The notes: generated by a model from the letters alone, not told the origin. Numbered from the stretch's first letter, positions 36,078 through 45,782 are shown. The stretch is 64,000 nt of DNA from Ancylothrix sp. D3o (GCF_025370775.1 NZ_JAMXEX010000006.1:186001-250000), one strand, 5' to 3'. A program made the numbers and translations.

Positions 36078-36527
36078 TTAAATAACCTCTAAAATCGCGG
36101 CTGTCTGCCATTCTTCCTCCCAACCTAACTTTAATTCATCAACTAAAGCACAAGCCAAGGCAAAAGCTTCATCATCTACCTCTTTTTCAGGAAAATTTGC
36201 TTTTTGTTCTGCCTCAACAGGTGCTTGATTTTTGTTTCCTTCCCCTAGACTAATTTCCGATTGTAAATGTGTAATCAGTCGGTCTATTATCCATGAATTT
36301 GTATCATCTATTTTGGTTTGTTCCTGTTCAAAAGCTTGAGATAAATTGGCATTGCTCTTGATAACAGCCATTAATTCTTTTTCTATAGCATTCGCTGATT
36401 CTTTGTGCTGTTTGAGATGATGGGTTATTTTTTCTAAGGCTTGGTTTTCTGCTTTGGTGAGTCGCACTTGTGAGTTTTGCAGTGCCAGCCAAAGAGCCAG
36501 AAGTGTTTGTGGGGCCGGTTTTTGCAT
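36078..36527 (-). CDS. Unknown helical acidic protein
   Basis: 149 residues, almost wholly helical: LLALWLALQNSQVRLTKAEN, then KQHKESANAIEKELMAVIK, then an acidic stretch and EEEWQTAAILEVI at the end. No domain is recognised and no membrane segment is present. It begins at the first ATG, behind an A-rich leader. Its neighbours (ftsH upstream with a terminator between, GH31 downstream) give no hint. Confidence 0.65.
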   Translation of the reverse strand: MQKPAPQTLLALWLALQNSQVRLTKAENQALEKITHHLKQHKESANAIEKELMAVIKSNANLSQAFEQEQTKIDDTNSWIIDRLITHLQSEISLGEGNKNQAPVEAEQKANFPEKEVDDEAFALACALVDELKLGWEEEWQTAAILEVI

Positions 36528-36591
36528 AGCAATTTGAAATGGAATTGATGTTCAGGTTGGCTTTAGTTTAGCATTTTTAGGCTCTGCTCAT

Positions 36592-36621
36592 AAAAAAACC
36601 CCTATCTGCAAAAGATAGGGG
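36592..36621 (-). terminator. Terminator of ftsH
   Basis: CCCCTATCT and AGATAGGGG pair around five bases; on the minus strand GGTTTTTTTA follows. Confidence 0.88.
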
Positions 36622-36657
36622 AAACAAAATAGGAGGGAAATTTTAGCAACCCTTGAA

Positions 36658-38496
36658 TTAAGCAATAGCTGCCATTTTCACTTCGTTGGTAGCAAGCAAT
36701 TCTTGCAATTCTTCAGCATCAACAGTTTCTTTTTCAATCAGCATTTCTGCCAATTTATCCAAAACGTGCCGGTTATTGAGCAACACTTCTTTAGCACGTT
36801 TGTAAGCAACATCAATTAAGCTGCGGACTTCTTCATCAATGGCGGCGGCGGTTTCTTCCGAGAAATCGCGTTCTGCCATGATATCGCGGCCTAAGAACAT
36901 ATTGCCTTGTTGCCGGCCCAAAGCCACCGGCCCCAGACGTTCGCTCATCCCAAAGCGCATCACCATTTGGCGCGCCACGCGAGCAACTTGTTGCAAGTCA
37001 TTGGAGGCGCCGGTAGTCACTTCTTCCTCACCAAAGATAATTTCTTCGGCAAGACGACCGCCCAAAGCTACCGCCATTTGGTTTTGCAAATAAGACCGGC
37101 TATACAAGCCAGAGTCCATCCGTTCCTCACTTGGTGTGAACCAAGTTAAACCACCGGCCCGTCCGCGAGGAATAATGCTGATTTTTTGCACTGGGTCATA
37201 GTCTGGCATCAAAGCACCGACTAAAGCGTGACCGGCCTCGTGGTAAGCAACCAAAGTCTTGCGTTTTTCGCTCATCACGCGGTCTTTCTTTTCTGGGCCG
37301 GCCAGCACACGGTCGATGGCATCGTTAATTTCATCCATCGCAATTTCCGTAAGGCTGCGGCGGGCTGCCAGAATAGCAGCTTCATTCAGCAAGTTGGAAA
37401 GATCGGCGCCGGTGAAACCAGGAGTACGGCGGGCAATCTTTTCGAGATCGACATCTTTACCCAAAGTTTTACCGCGAGAGTGGACTTTGAGGATATCCAA
37501 CCGGCCAGAGTAGTCGGGACGATCCACAACCACTTGACGGTCAAACCGGCCCGGACGCATTAAAGCAGCGTCGAGGACGTCGGGGCGGTTCGTTGCGGCA
37601 ATAATAATGATGCCGGTGTTCCCCTCAAAACCGTCCATTTCGGTAAGTAACTGGTTGAGAGTTTGTTCGCGTTCATCGTTTCCACCACCAAGGCCGGCGC
37701 CACGCTGGCGACCTACCGCGTCAATTTCATCGATAAACACAATACAAGGCGCATTAGCTTTCGCTTGCTCAAAAAGGTCACGAACGCGGGAAGCACCAAC
37801 ACCAACGAACATTTCCACAAACTCAGAACCGGAAATACTGAAGAAAGGCACACCGGCCTCACCAGCAACAGCTTTAGCCAACAGGGTTTTACCAGTCCCC
37901 GGAGGGCCAACAAGCAGCACACCTTTCGGAATTTTTGCACCAACAGCCGTAAAGCGGTCGGCGTTTTTCAAAAAGTCTACAACTTCGGTGAGTTCAAGTT
38001 TGGCTTGGTCAATACCGGCCACATCGCCAAAAGTAATTTGGGTGTTGGGTTCCATTTGGACTCTGGCTTTAGACTTGCCAAAGTTCATCGCTTGGGAACC
38101 TGGGCCATTTTGGGCGCGGCGCAGTAAGAAGAATAAGCCAACTAATAGTAAAGCGGGGAAAAATAAACCGCTGAGGGCTTTAACCCAGAAGCCTTCATCG
38201 TTTTGGGGTAAAACTTCGATGTTGACTTTGTTATCGCTGAGGATATCAAAGAGGGCTGGGTCATTGGGAGGCAAGTTGACTAAAAATTTGCCGTCTTGGG
38301 CTTGGACTAAAGCGCGGGTACGATCTGCACTGATACTGACTTTATCTACTTTTTTGCTTTGGACTTCTTCGATAAATTGACTGTATCGTAAGGTTTGCCG
38401 GCTCGGCGGTTGTTTGTCAAAAAATGCTGTAAATAGGGCGATGACGACTATCGCCAGCAGGGCGTAGAGTCCTGCGTTTCTCCACCGTTTATTCAC
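36658..38496 (-). CDS. ftsH: ATP-dependent zinc metalloprotease FtsH
   Basis: 612 residues. Two membrane helices, about 8-27 ([18 protein letters not shown]) and 108-127 ([19 protein letters not shown]), flank a small lumenal or periplasmic domain. The AAA+ module shows Walker A GPPGTGKT, Walker B VFIDEID and [22 protein letters not shown]. The protease carries HEAGH (zinc and catalytic Glu). Cyanobacterial FtsH hexamers remove damaged D1 and other membrane proteins. It has no C-terminal extension. The paralogue cannot be fixed here; the sequence looks closest to the FtsH1/FtsH2 group. AGGAGGAAACCTC-like Shine-Dalgarno precedes the ATG. Confidence 0.96.
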   Translation of the reverse strand: MNKRWRNAGLYALLAIVVIALFTAFFDKQPPSRQTLRYSQFIEEVQSKKVDKVSISADRTRALVQAQDGKFLVNLPPNDPALFDILSDNKVNIEVLPQNDEGFWVKALSGLFFPALLLVGLFFLLRRAQNGPGSQAMNFGKSKARVQMEPNTQITFGDVAGIDQAKLELTEVVDFLKNADRFTAVGAKIPKGVLLVGPPGTGKTLLAKAVAGEAGVPFFSISGSEFVEMFVGVGASRVRDLFEQAKANAPCIVFIDEIDAVGRQRGAGLGGGNDEREQTLNQLLTEMDGFEGNTGIIIIAATNRPDVLDAALMRPGRFDRQVVVDRPDYSGRLDILKVHSRGKTLGKDVDLEKIARRTPGFTGADLSNLLNEAAILAARRSLTEIAMDEINDAIDRVLAGPEKKDRVMSEKRKTLVAYHEAGHALVGALMPDYDPVQKISIIPRGRAGGLTWFTPSEERMDSGLYSRSYLQNQMAVALGGRLAEEIIFGEEEVTTGASNDLQQVARVARQMVMRFGMSERLGPVALGRQQGNMFLGRDIMAERDFSEETAAAIDEEVRSLIDVAYKRAKEVLLNNRHVLDKLAEMLIEKETVDAEELQELLATNEVKMAAIA

Positions 38497-38808
38497 CGAG
38501 AGGTTTCCTCCTAATTTTTTTCTTATTTGGCCGGGAGTCTTTTTATTTGCTTGTGTAAACTTATATTAACCGATTTTCAGGTTTTGCGGCAGTTCTGCTA
38601 TGGCAAAACTCAGAAATGCGGCTCTTGGCTTGCCCTGTCTGGGTTCTGGGCGTTAAGGTTGCTGTATTTAGGGGGCCGGTGGCTGGAATATGTCTGAAGC
38701 CCATTTTCCCCTGTGAGATAATTATGACAATTCCAGCAAAAAAACGAAAAGCAAAACAAACCAATTCTTAAAAGCTATGTCAAGCTGTTTGCTGGAAAGA
38801 GCAAATGT
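38497..38808. other. Spacer upstream of ftsH
   Basis: A 67-codon minus-strand frame (38,561-38,764) lacks a ribosome site and family resemblance. The ftsH promoter should be here. Confidence 0.35.
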
Positions 38809-38916
38809 TTACTTTTTCCAGGGTAATTTTGTACCCATTTCTGTCATCGCGGAAAAAATTAGATAGAGGATGAGTAAACCGGCACCGGCGAAAAATGCAA
38901 TTAAATCGTTATCCAT
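38809..38916 (-). CDS. 35-residue single-helix membrane peptide
   Basis: ATG at 38916 to TAA at 38809. The product starts MDNDLIAFFAGAGLLILYLI, continues FSAMTEMGTKLPWKK, and so has an acidic N-terminus, one clean membrane helix (residues 5-23) and a basic end, the design of small photosystem or NDH subunits. It matches none of the small subunits I can recall (PsbN, PsbT, PetL, PetN, PsaM, Psb30). No strong Shine-Dalgarno. It lies 40 bases from the divergent glycosyltransferase start. Confidence 0.5.
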   Translation of the reverse strand: MDNDLIAFFAGAGLLILYLIFSAMTEMGTKLPWKK

Positions 38917-38967
38917 GAGTGCAATTAAGTTAAACTATTGAGATAGTATCATTTCTTGAGGTTTGGT

Positions 38968-39963
38968 GTGAGAAAGCTTTATTTTTTGGTGCCGGGAACA
39001 GGTGGAAAGTTTGCTTGTGGTGGGTTGTGGGCTGAGTTAAAAACCTTAAATCTGGCAAAACAAATATGTGAGGCGGAAGTTGTTACTTACCGACAGCGAG
39101 AAAAGGATACTTTGTTTTTAGAAGATGTTTTAAAACAAGGGAATTTGGATGATGCTATTTTTGTAATTAGTTGGGGGTTTGATGTGCCTAAGTTGGCGCG
39201 TCAACTTAAGGGTTATCAGGTAATTTATCATGCTCACAGTGCTGGGTATGGGTTTAGTTTGCCGGGGGATATTCCTATTATTACGGTAAGTCGGAATACG
39301 ATGGGATATTGGGGGCAAAAGTCGCCGAATTCGCTGATTTATTATTTGCCAAATCAAATTTCTGATGAATTTAATAATAGAAATATAGCGCGAGATATTG
39401 ATATTTTGGTGCAGGCGCGGAAGTCGTCGCGGTATTTGATGAAAAAGTTGGTGCCGGTGTTGGAAAAAGAGTGTAATGTCTGTGTGGTGAGTTCATATAT
39501 AGAAGACTTACCGGCGCTTTTTAATCGGGCTAAAGTTTATTTGTATGATTCGGCGGAATATTGGGCAATGCAGGGAGTGAGTGAGGGTTTTGGGTTGCAA
39601 CCTATGGAGGCTTTGGCGTGTGGTTGTGTGGTGTTTTCGAGCGTCAATGGTGGGCTTTCTGATTATTTAGATCCGGGTTTTAATTGTTATAAAATTGGGG
39701 CATATTCGAGGGATTTTGATGTGAGGCGGATTTTGAAAGTGGTTAATAAAGGGGAGGTTTTGAGTTTGTCTGAAGAGGTTTTAAGGGAGTATAGAGGAGA
39801 AAATGTGGTTAAGCGTTTTGGGGTAATTTTAAGCGAAATTAATGAGTTTTTTGATGCCAAATCTTCTGGGGATACTGTGATTCGGGGTTTGCCAAAGATG
39901 GGCCGGTTTCGGTTGTTAGCGGATAAGGTAGTTAAAAAGTTTGGGAAGAAATATTTTAATTAA
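38968..39963 (+). CDS. GT-B-fold glycosyltransferase, GT4-like
   Basis: 331 residues from GTG at 38968 (VRKLYFLVPGTGGKFACGG); a TTG at 38956 would add four. The N-terminal Rossmann half has the glycine-rich PGTGGKFACGGLWAEL loop. The C-terminal half carries the EX7E-like motif EGFGLQPMEALACGCVVFS, typical of GT4 enzymes that use UDP/GDP-sugars. The end (RFRLLADKVVKKFGKKYFN) is basic and may lie on a membrane. The DNA is unusually G/T-rich on the coding strand. Isolated gene; the product is unknown. Confidence 0.85.
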   Translation: MRKLYFLVPGTGGKFACGGLWAELKTLNLAKQICEAEVVTYRQREKDTLFLEDVLKQGNLDDAIFVISWGFDVPKLARQLKGYQVIYHAHSAGYGFSLPGDIPIITVSRNTMGYWGQKSPNSLIYYLPNQISDEFNNRNIARDIDILVQARKSSRYLMKKLVPVLEKECNVCVVSSYIEDLPALFNRAKVYLYDSAEYWAMQGVSEGFGLQPMEALACGCVVFSSVNGGLSDYLDPGFNCYKIGAYSRDFDVRRILKVVNKGEVLSLSEEVLREYRGENVVKRFGVILSEINEFFDAKSSGDTVIRGLPKMGRFRLLADKVVKKFGKKYFN

Positions 39964-40091
39964 AACCCTTAAACATCCTCACTCCAAAAAAAACCAAGCA
40001 CCAACAAAAAACCCTCAACTACCCTCTGTGTCTTCTCTGTGAAATAAAACCCCTGTATGTCCTCGAAATACCATTAACAATTAACACAAAC

Positions 40092-40116
40092 GGGGCAACC
40101 ATAAGGAGATGGCCCC
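40092..40116 (-). terminator. Possible terminator downstream of the yoeB pair
   Basis: GGGGCaacCAT and ATGgCCCC form a stem eight bases beyond the toxin stop. No T-run, so it may only be an intergenic repeat. Confidence 0.4.
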
Positions 40117-40124
40117 TACTTTTC

Positions 40125-40391
40125 CTATTCACTGTAATGATACTTACAAGCCACAATCAAAATTTCTTGATCCGTCACTTGATAAACTAAACGATGTTCA
40201 TTATCAATCCGCCTAGACCAAAAACCACTTAACTCGTATTTCAGAGGCTCTGGTTTCCCCAATCCTTCAAATGGTGATCGGTCTATATCTTTAATCAATT
40301 CGATAATTTTCCGATAAATCTTTTTATCTAATTTAACCCAGTCATTAAAATCTGCAAAAGCAGAATATTCAAAAACAATTTTTCTGCTCAT
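40125..40391 (-). CDS. yoeB: YoeB-type mRNA interferase toxin
   Basis: 88 residues, full family length. Active-site residues of YoeB are all present: Glu48 in LGKPEPLKYELSGFWSRRI, Arg67 in NEHRLVYQV, His85 and Tyr84 in the terminal CKYHYSE. YoeB cleaves mRNA in the ribosomal A site. The start overlaps the upstream antitoxin stop by four bases (ATGA), the usual coupling. It appears intact and probably functional. Confidence 0.92.
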   Translation of the reverse strand: MSRKIVFEYSAFADFNDWVKLDKKIYRKIIELIKDIDRSPFEGLGKPEPLKYELSGFWSRRIDNEHRLVYQVTDQEILIVACKYHYSE

Positions 40392-40612
40392 GGTAAATCA
40401 TGCAAATCTAATGAAATTAAGTTTTGGCTTTTTTTTACATTTTCAAGGGCTGCCAAAAGCCGATTTTTGTTGGTTTCTGATTTCAAAAGATACTCTGTTT
40501 CATCGAACTCTGAAATAATAATTTCAATTTCTTTGTCTCCATAATTTGATTTAATTTCTTCTAAAATTTTTGGATCAATTTCACTAGCTTTTAATCTATA
40601 AACTGTAGACAT
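40388..40612 (-). CDS. Antitoxin partner of YoeB
   Basis: 74 residues from the ATG at 40612 (MSTVYRLKASEIDPKILEEI), with AGG upstream; a longer frame from 40672 starts in the leader. The N-terminal half should bind DNA as in YefM/Phd-like antitoxins, although its sequence is divergent. The C-terminal stretch NKNRLLAALENVKKSQNLIS resembles the YefM segment that wraps the toxin. The assignment rests mainly on position and the four-base overlap. Confidence 0.8.
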   Translation of the reverse strand: MSTVYRLKASEIDPKILEEIKSNYGDKEIEIIISEFDETEYLLKSETNKNRLLAALENVKKSQNLISLDLHDLP

Positions 40613-40672
40613 TGTTCTGACCTGTTTTTGATTTATTAAGCACACTTTTATCCTAACACAGTAATATCCCAA

Positions 40673-41050
40673 CCCTCAACCTCCCCTAACCGGCTTTTAG
40701 ATCATTAAAATTTCTTCTTGCCAAGGTGTCTACACTGCTTATACGAGCATCAGCTTTCTTGAGGGTTATTTTTGTTTGTTGGTGAAGCGGCTTTTTAAAG
40801 ATTATTGATGGCCGGACATTTCTACTTTGGTATTACACCTTCTCTGTTGAACTCTGGCAGAACAAAATTTCAACCCTGAACTTTTTCCAAATTCGCCGCC
40901 TGTGTACATGAAGTGAGAAATAACCGGCCTCCCAGCAAAATGTATAACCTCCCTAAACGGCCCAACCATAGCCAAGATTAACTTTATTGATGTAGACCGG
41001 CTTCTTTACAATAGTTTTGAGTGAATTGAATTTTAGTCTAGGTAACAAGC
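40673..41050. other. Spacer upstream of hom and the toxin-antitoxin pair
   Basis: Holds the divergent promoters of both units. No open frame of note. The hom ribosome site is AGGTAA just before the GTG. Confidence 0.35.
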
Positions 41051-42352
41051 GTGACTTTTAAAGTAGGATTGCTAGGATTAGGCACCGTCGGCACCGGCAC
41101 CGCAGAAATATTACTTTCCCCAGCCGGTCGTCTTCCATTGCTAAAAGAAATCGAAATCTATAGAGTCGGAGTACGTTCTCTCGATAAATCCCGCACTTTA
41201 CAAATAGACAAAACTCTGCTAACAACAGACCTCGAATCAATCGTCAACGATCCAGAAGTTGATATCGTTGTAGAATTACTAGGTGGACTCGAACCGGCAC
41301 GCTCATTAATTCTCAAAGCCATCGCCAACGGCAAGCACGTCGTCACCGCCAACAAAGCCGTCATTGCCCGTTTTGGCCCCGAAATCTTCACCGCCGCTAA
41401 CGAAAAAGGCGTTTATGTCTTGCTAGAAGCTGCTGTGGGTGGCGGTATTCCCGTCATTCAACCCCTCAAACAATCCCTCGGCGCCAACCGCATCACAAGC
41501 GTTATGGGCATTGTCAACGGTACCACTAACTATATCCTTACCCGCATGACCACAGAAGGCGCCGACTTTGGCGAAGTGCTCGCCGACGCCCAAAAACTCG
41601 GTTATGCTGAGGCCGATCCTACTGCTGACGTCGATGGCTTTGATGCAGCCGATAAAATTGCAATTTTGGCCTCTTTAGCCTTTAATGGTCGCATCAAGTT
41701 AGAGGAAGTATATAAAGAAGGCATCCGCAATGTCAGCGCCGCCGATATTGCTTATGCCGATAAACTGGGATTTATTATCAAACTTCTAGCCATTGCTAAA
41801 CGTGAGGAAGGCAGCACCGAAGAAAGCGACCGCTTGCAGTTGCGCGTACATCCGACACTTTTGCCAAAAAGTCATCCGTTGGCAAGTGTGAATGGAGTTT
41901 ATAATGCAATTTTGGTGGAAGGCGAACCCCTTGGTCAGGTGATGTTTTATGGACGTGGTGCTGGGGCCGGCCCAACTGCCAGCGCCGTTGTTTCAGATAT
42001 TATGAATATTGCCGCAGTTCTAAAAACTGAAACAGTGCCGATTCCTCACCCGTTAATTAGTTGCTCTCACCAACATTACTGTAGTGTGGGGCCGGTGGAG
42101 GATGTTGTGAGCCGTTTTTATACTCGTTTTCTCACAAATGACCAAGCCGGCGTGATAGGCAAACTCGGTACGAGTTTCGGTAATCACGGAGTCAGTTTAG
42201 AGTCTATTGTCCAGATTGGAATGCGGGATAATTTGGCAGAAATTGTCGTAGTAACTCACGATGTGAGAGAAGGTAATTTCCGTGCCGCCCTGGATGAAAT
42301 TCGCACATCTGGTGCGGTGGATAGCATACCGAGTATCCTGCGTGTATTGTAA
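41051..42352 (+). CDS. hom: Homoserine dehydrogenase
   Basis: 433 residues from a GTG start. The enzyme makes homoserine from aspartate semialdehyde for Thr, Met and Ile synthesis. The NAD(P)-binding loop GLLGLGTVGTGTAEIL is N-terminal; VVTANKAVIA, GTTNYILTRM and KLGYAEADPTADVDGFDAADK carry the catalytic Lys/Asp residues. A C-terminal ACT domain (about 355-433, TRFLTNDQAGVIGKLG) is the site of threonine inhibition in the family. Monofunctional (no aspartokinase domain). Confidence 0.96.
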   Translation: MTFKVGLLGLGTVGTGTAEILLSPAGRLPLLKEIEIYRVGVRSLDKSRTLQIDKTLLTTDLESIVNDPEVDIVVELLGGLEPARSLILKAIANGKHVVTANKAVIARFGPEIFTAANEKGVYVLLEAAVGGGIPVIQPLKQSLGANRITSVMGIVNGTTNYILTRMTTEGADFGEVLADAQKLGYAEADPTADVDGFDAADKIAILASLAFNGRIKLEEVYKEGIRNVSAADIAYADKLGFIIKLLAIAKREEGSTEESDRLQLRVHPTLLPKSHPLASVNGVYNAILVEGEPLGQVMFYGRGAGAGPTASAVVSDIMNIAAVLKTETVPIPHPLISCSHQHYCSVGPVEDVVSRFYTRFLTNDQAGVIGKLGTSFGNHGVSLESIVQIGMRDNLAEIVVVTHDVREGNFRAALDEIRTSGAVDSIPSILRVL

Positions 42353-42363
42353 GTTGTTGCTGA

Positions 42364-42387
42364 GCCCATCGGTGGGGGCCGGTGGGC
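42364..42387. terminator. Shared terminator between hom and gatC
   Basis: GCCCAtCGG and CCGgTGGGC form a stem between the convergent genes; T-runs are poor. Confidence 0.45.
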
Positions 42388-42398
42388 AAAGTATCGCT

Positions 42399-42680
42399 CT
42401 ACAGGATTTTCGGGACTCGGAAAAACTCCTCTTCCCTTTCAGGTGCACAGTTTAAAATTGCTTCCCGATCTGGGCACGCTTCCAATTTGTCAACGCGGGT
42501 GATATTACTAACATCAATGGCTCTCGTTGTTGGCGGCACATTGTCTGTATTGAGTTCTGCCAATTGCTCGAAATAATCTAAAATGCTGCTAAGTTGCGTT
42601 GTAAATTGCTCCTCTTCTTTTGGCGTTAATTCTAATCGAGCTAAGTGAGCAACTTTTCGGACTTGTTCGCGGTCAATCAT
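42399..42680 (-). CDS. gatC: Asp-tRNA(Asn)/Glu-tRNA(Gln) amidotransferase subunit C
   Basis: 93 residues from the ATG at 42680 ([18 protein letters not shown]); the frame extends further upstream, but that part reads as leader. GatC links GatA and GatB in the transamidosome, which makes Gln-tRNA and Asn-tRNA. Family motifs [28 protein letters not shown] and [11 protein letters not shown] are present, so it is complete. It is 92 bp downstream of ycf3. Confidence 0.93.
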   Translation of the reverse strand: MIDREQVRKVAHLARLELTPKEEEQFTTQLSSILDYFEQLAELNTDNVPPTTRAIDVSNITRVDKLEACPDREAILNCAPEREEEFFRVPKIL

Positions 42681-42772
42681 AAGTAAAAATTGGGAACAGG
42701 GAATTGGTAAGGGGGAGTTAGTAATTGGTAATGGGCTAGGTTTTAACCTAATTCCTATTACCAATAACTGCT

Positions 42773-43294
42773 TTAGAAATAAATATCCATTGTAGACCGG
42801 CCTGTGGTTTTAAGCCAGTTTTGGGCTTCGATGTAGTTATTTGGCGCTTGGCTGATAGCGCGTTTCCAGTAGTCAGCCGCTTTGTCGTACAATGCTTCGG
42901 CTTCTTCTGCGTTCCCGGCTTCGCGCGCTTTTTCACCGCGATAATGATAAATCACGGCAATATTATTTAAAGCTTGCGGCATTCTGGGGTTGAGATCCAG
43001 CGCTTCGTGGTAATATTCCAAAGCTTTATCTTGTTCACCATTACTGGTATGAATTAAGCCAATGTTGTAAAGGATATAACTGCGATCATTGGGGTCTTCT
43101 TCAAGCGTTAAGGCTTCATAATAGTTTTCTAAGGCTTCTGCATATTCGCCATCAGCTTGAGCAGACATTCCATCTCGATAGTAGGCAAAGGCTTCTTTTG
43201 CTTTTTGGCTGGTAGGCATTATCTTGAGGATAATATCTGCCATGACGGTAAAGCTTTTATCAATAAAGTTGTCGTTGCGTTGGCTTCTTGGCAT
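42773..43294 (-). CDS. ycf3: Photosystem I assembly protein Ycf3
   Basis: 173 residues, exactly the family length. The N-terminus [20 protein letters not shown] is diagnostic. Three TPR units span 35-155 ([60 protein letters not shown]), ending [20 protein letters not shown]. It is a thylakoid-associated chaperone for PsaA/PsaB assembly. No intron, as expected in bacteria. Confidence 0.97.
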   Translation of the reverse strand: MPRSQRNDNFIDKSFTVMADIILKIMPTSQKAKEAFAYYRDGMSAQADGEYAEALENYYEALTLEEDPNDRSYILYNIGLIHTSNGEQDKALEYYHEALDLNPRMPQALNNIAVIYHYRGEKAREAGNAEEAEALYDKAADYWKRAISQAPNNYIEAQNWLKTTGRSTMDIYF

Positions 43295-43530
43295 AAGTTT
43301 GAGTGTGGCTGGGGCTGTTGTGCCTGTTGGTTAAAAAGGTTTATCAATCTAGTTTAAGGCCGGTGGGGCAAGTTGAGGCGATGTGACGGCTATCACAAGC
43401 CTCTTAGCCTGTTATCACCTTGCCTTAAATAATTTATCACATTGCTGCAAGTTTGAAGTCACAGTTTTTCTGATGGGAAGCGGGGATAATAGTAAGTAGG
43501 AAGAAAGAAAAGGTTAGGAGGCTCTCAGCC

Positions 43531-43662
43531 ATGTCTTACCACCAACAAGAAAGAACCCCCAGTTTTGTAAAGATTGTTTACTCCCACATGAAAGTTAACG
43601 GCAAACTTGAGTTAGTCCCAATGGAATTATACACAGATGGAAGTGTGAAACGCTCAGCCTAA
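43531..43662 (+). CDS. 43-residue conserved-looking soluble protein
   Basis: ATG at 43531 behind AGGAGG at ideal spacing, TAA at 43660-43662. The product begins MSYHQQERTPSFVKIVYSHM, continues KVNGKLELVPMELYTDGSV, and ends KRSA. It is a beta-rich, basic peptide without membrane segment. A strong terminator follows at 43744. The excellent ribosome site and the terminator argue that it is a real monocistronic gene; function unknown. Confidence 0.75.
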   Translation: MSYHQQERTPSFVKIVYSHMKVNGKLELVPMELYTDGSVKRSA

Positions 43663-43743
43663 CTACTACCCAGTTTTTACCCATGTATAAGCCTAGAAAA
43701 ATCAAGAAGGGTGACTTCTTACTCAACAATAAAAACCTAAAAG

Positions 43744-43783
43744 CAAAATCCCTCGGTAGCGTTATCGGGGGATTTTGTTTTTG
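43744..43783 (+). terminator. Terminator of the 43-residue gene
   Basis: CAAAATCCCTCGGTAGCG and CGTTATCGGGGGATTTTG pair as a long stem, followed by TTTTT. Confidence 0.88.
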
Positions 43784-43861
43784 ATGTATTGTACGCACTA
43801 TTGCAAAAAATCCCAACCTTGGTAAAATGCCCTTCAATAAATTTCGCATCAGAGATAATTT

Positions 43862-45664
43862 ATGTTGAAACGTTTTGCCAAAAAGACTTTGCTTAGGGGT
43901 GCCGGTGCGTTTATTCTATTGTTATTGATTCTGTTATTTCGTCCTTCTCCTATCTTACCGTTTGCTATGAAATCTGATTTGGAATTGCTTACAGAACCTT
44001 TTTTGCAACTTCCCACAGAAACTTCTGTACGAGTTGTTTGGTTTACTGAATTTGCCGGCACTCGGCATTTCGTGAATTTTGGTAAAAATCTTGATAAAGA
44101 AACTGTTGCAACGACAACAAAATTAAGCCGTGTACGAGAAGATGAACGCTCGCGTTTTCAGGGGCAAACAAAAGATAATATTGTTTTTAATAAGCCGGTG
44201 ATGCGGAATATTTGGCGGCATGAGGCTGTGGTTGAGGGGTTAGTTTTGGGGGCAAAAATTCCTTATTTTGTTAGTAGTGTGCGGGAAAATGGCAGAAGTT
44301 TTAAAAGTGCGGTTTTTAGCCTAGCACCGGCACCGCTTCGCAATCAAGCTTTAAAAATATTGCTAACTTCCGATCATCAATTAAAGCCGATGACGGCGGC
44401 AAATTTGCAAAAAGTTGAGGAAACAATAGGACAAGTTGATGCGGTGTTTTTTGCCGGTGATTTAGTTAATATTCCTGATCGTGCTTCCGAATGGTTTGAT
44501 GATCAAAGAGGTGGTGCTTTTTTTCCTTGTTTGCAGGGACGGGCTTTTTATGAGTTAGAAAAAAATGGGGTAAAAACAATTTATAAAGGTGGGCAAATTA
44601 TTCAAAATGCGCCGCTTTTTCCCGCCACCGGCAACCATGAAGTTATGGGGCGTTATTCGATGGAAACGAATCTTAATGAGCAGTATAATGATGCAATTCC
44701 TCGTCAAGTTGCGGTTGATTTTTATAACAAAATTGCTCAGCAGATAAACCCAAATAATGATCCTTTGTTGCGGGAAGCGTGGATAAAGGCGAATTCTTTT
44801 AATACGGATACTTATCAGGAGATTTTTTCTTTGCCAGACAGCGGAGATGGTGGGGAAAATTATTATGCGTTGACGTTTGGGGATGTACGTTTGGTGTCTT
44901 TGTATGTGACGAATATTTGGCGGACTTTTAATTTAGATGATGACGCGAGGGGGAAATATCGGGAAAGAAAGGCTGATTTAAAAAAACCGGAGGCGTGGGG
45001 GTATGGACAGCATATTTTTGAGCCTATTGATAAGGGGAGTAAGCAATATGAATGGCTGGAAAATGAGTTAAACAGTGATGAGTTTAAAAAGGCAAAGTTT
45101 AAGGTGGTGATGCTGCATCATCCAGCGCATTCTTTGGGGGCAAATATTGTGCCGGCGTTTACTGATCCGGTAGCGGTGATTGTGCGGAATGAGCAGAAAG
45201 AAATTGAGTCAATTCGTTATGAGTATCCGTTGGAAAATGATTATATTATTCGGGATCTTGTGCCGCTTTTAGAAAAGGCGGGGGTGCAGTTGGTTTTTTA
45301 TGGTCATTCTCATATTTGGAATCGGTTTGTGGGGAAAACGGGGATGCACTTTTTGGAGTCTTCTAATGTGGGTAATTCTTATGGGGCGGCGGTGGCAAAA
45401 AATCCGCGTCCGGTGCCGGTGGGTTATGAGGAAGAATACGCGGCGGTTGGTAATCCAAATGGTTTGGAGCCGGTTTTGCCTTCGATTTCGAGTGTTTTGG
45501 GGGAAGATGGGAAAGCACAGGCTTTTATTGGTAGTAATGATTTAACGGTTTTTAGTATTTTTGATACGGGGAAAAGGACGGTGAGCAGTTATTATTTTGA
45601 TACGCGAAAACCAGAGTCAAATGTGATTAAATTTGATGAGTTTGTAATAGGGGCCGGTGGGTAA
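43862..45664 (+). CDS. Calcineurin-like metallophosphoesterase, membrane anchored
   Basis: 600 residues. A basic start and one hydrophobic helix (LRGAGAFILLLLILLFRPSP, about 12-32) anchor or export it. An N-terminal beta domain, about 45-150, resembles that of purple acid phosphatases. The metal-binding motifs follow in order: LLTSDHQ (diverged first motif), FFAGDLVNIPDR, ATGNHEVMG, MLHHPAHS and FYGHSHIW. The first motif has S-D-H rather than D-x-H, still offering Asp and His. Substrate unknown; secreted phosphatase or nucleotidase is plausible. The coding strand becomes very G/T-rich in its second half. Confidence 0.88.
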   Translation: MLKRFAKKTLLRGAGAFILLLLILLFRPSPILPFAMKSDLELLTEPFLQLPTETSVRVVWFTEFAGTRHFVNFGKNLDKETVATTTKLSRVREDERSRFQGQTKDNIVFNKPVMRNIWRHEAVVEGLVLGAKIPYFVSSVRENGRSFKSAVFSLAPAPLRNQALKILLTSDHQLKPMTAANLQKVEETIGQVDAVFFAGDLVNIPDRASEWFDDQRGGAFFPCLQGRAFYELEKNGVKTIYKGGQIIQNAPLFPATGNHEVMGRYSMETNLNEQYNDAIPRQVAVDFYNKIAQQINPNNDPLLREAWIKANSFNTDTYQEIFSLPDSGDGGENYYALTFGDVRLVSLYVTNIWRTFNLDDDARGKYRERKADLKKPEAWGYGQHIFEPIDKGSKQYEWLENELNSDEFKKAKFKVVMLHHPAHSLGANIVPAFTDPVAVIVRNEQKEIESIRYEYPLENDYIIRDLVPLLEKAGVQLVFYGHSHIWNRFVGKTGMHFLESSNVGNSYGAAVAKNPRPVPVGYEEEYAAVGNPNGLEPVLPSISSVLGEDGKAQAFIGSNDLTVFSIFDTGKRTVSSYYFDTRKPESNVIKFDEFVIGAGG

Positions 45665-45683
45665 ATTCAGAGAAGATATTAAG

Positions 45684-45759
45684 AGCAGAAACCGATTTTT
45701 TTAGGATGAGCCAAAATTTTAGGCTGGAATACTGGTGAAAAAGCCGGTTTCTAGCTGCA
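45684..45759. terminator. Possible terminator between convergent genes
   Basis: AGCAGAAACCG (45684-45694) and CGGTTTCTAGCT (about 45745-45756) pair across 50 bases containing T-runs on both strands. Confidence 0.4.
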
Positions 45760-45782
45760 CTTTTGCCCTAGAGTTAAAAACA

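Noticed and set aside
37228-38380. Plus-strand frames up to 257 codons opposite ftsH
   Set aside because: Antisense shadows of a highly conserved gene with biased codon use; low-complexity translation.
38561-38764. 67-codon minus-strand frame upstream of ftsH
   Set aside because: No Shine-Dalgarno and no conserved pattern; occupies the promoter region.
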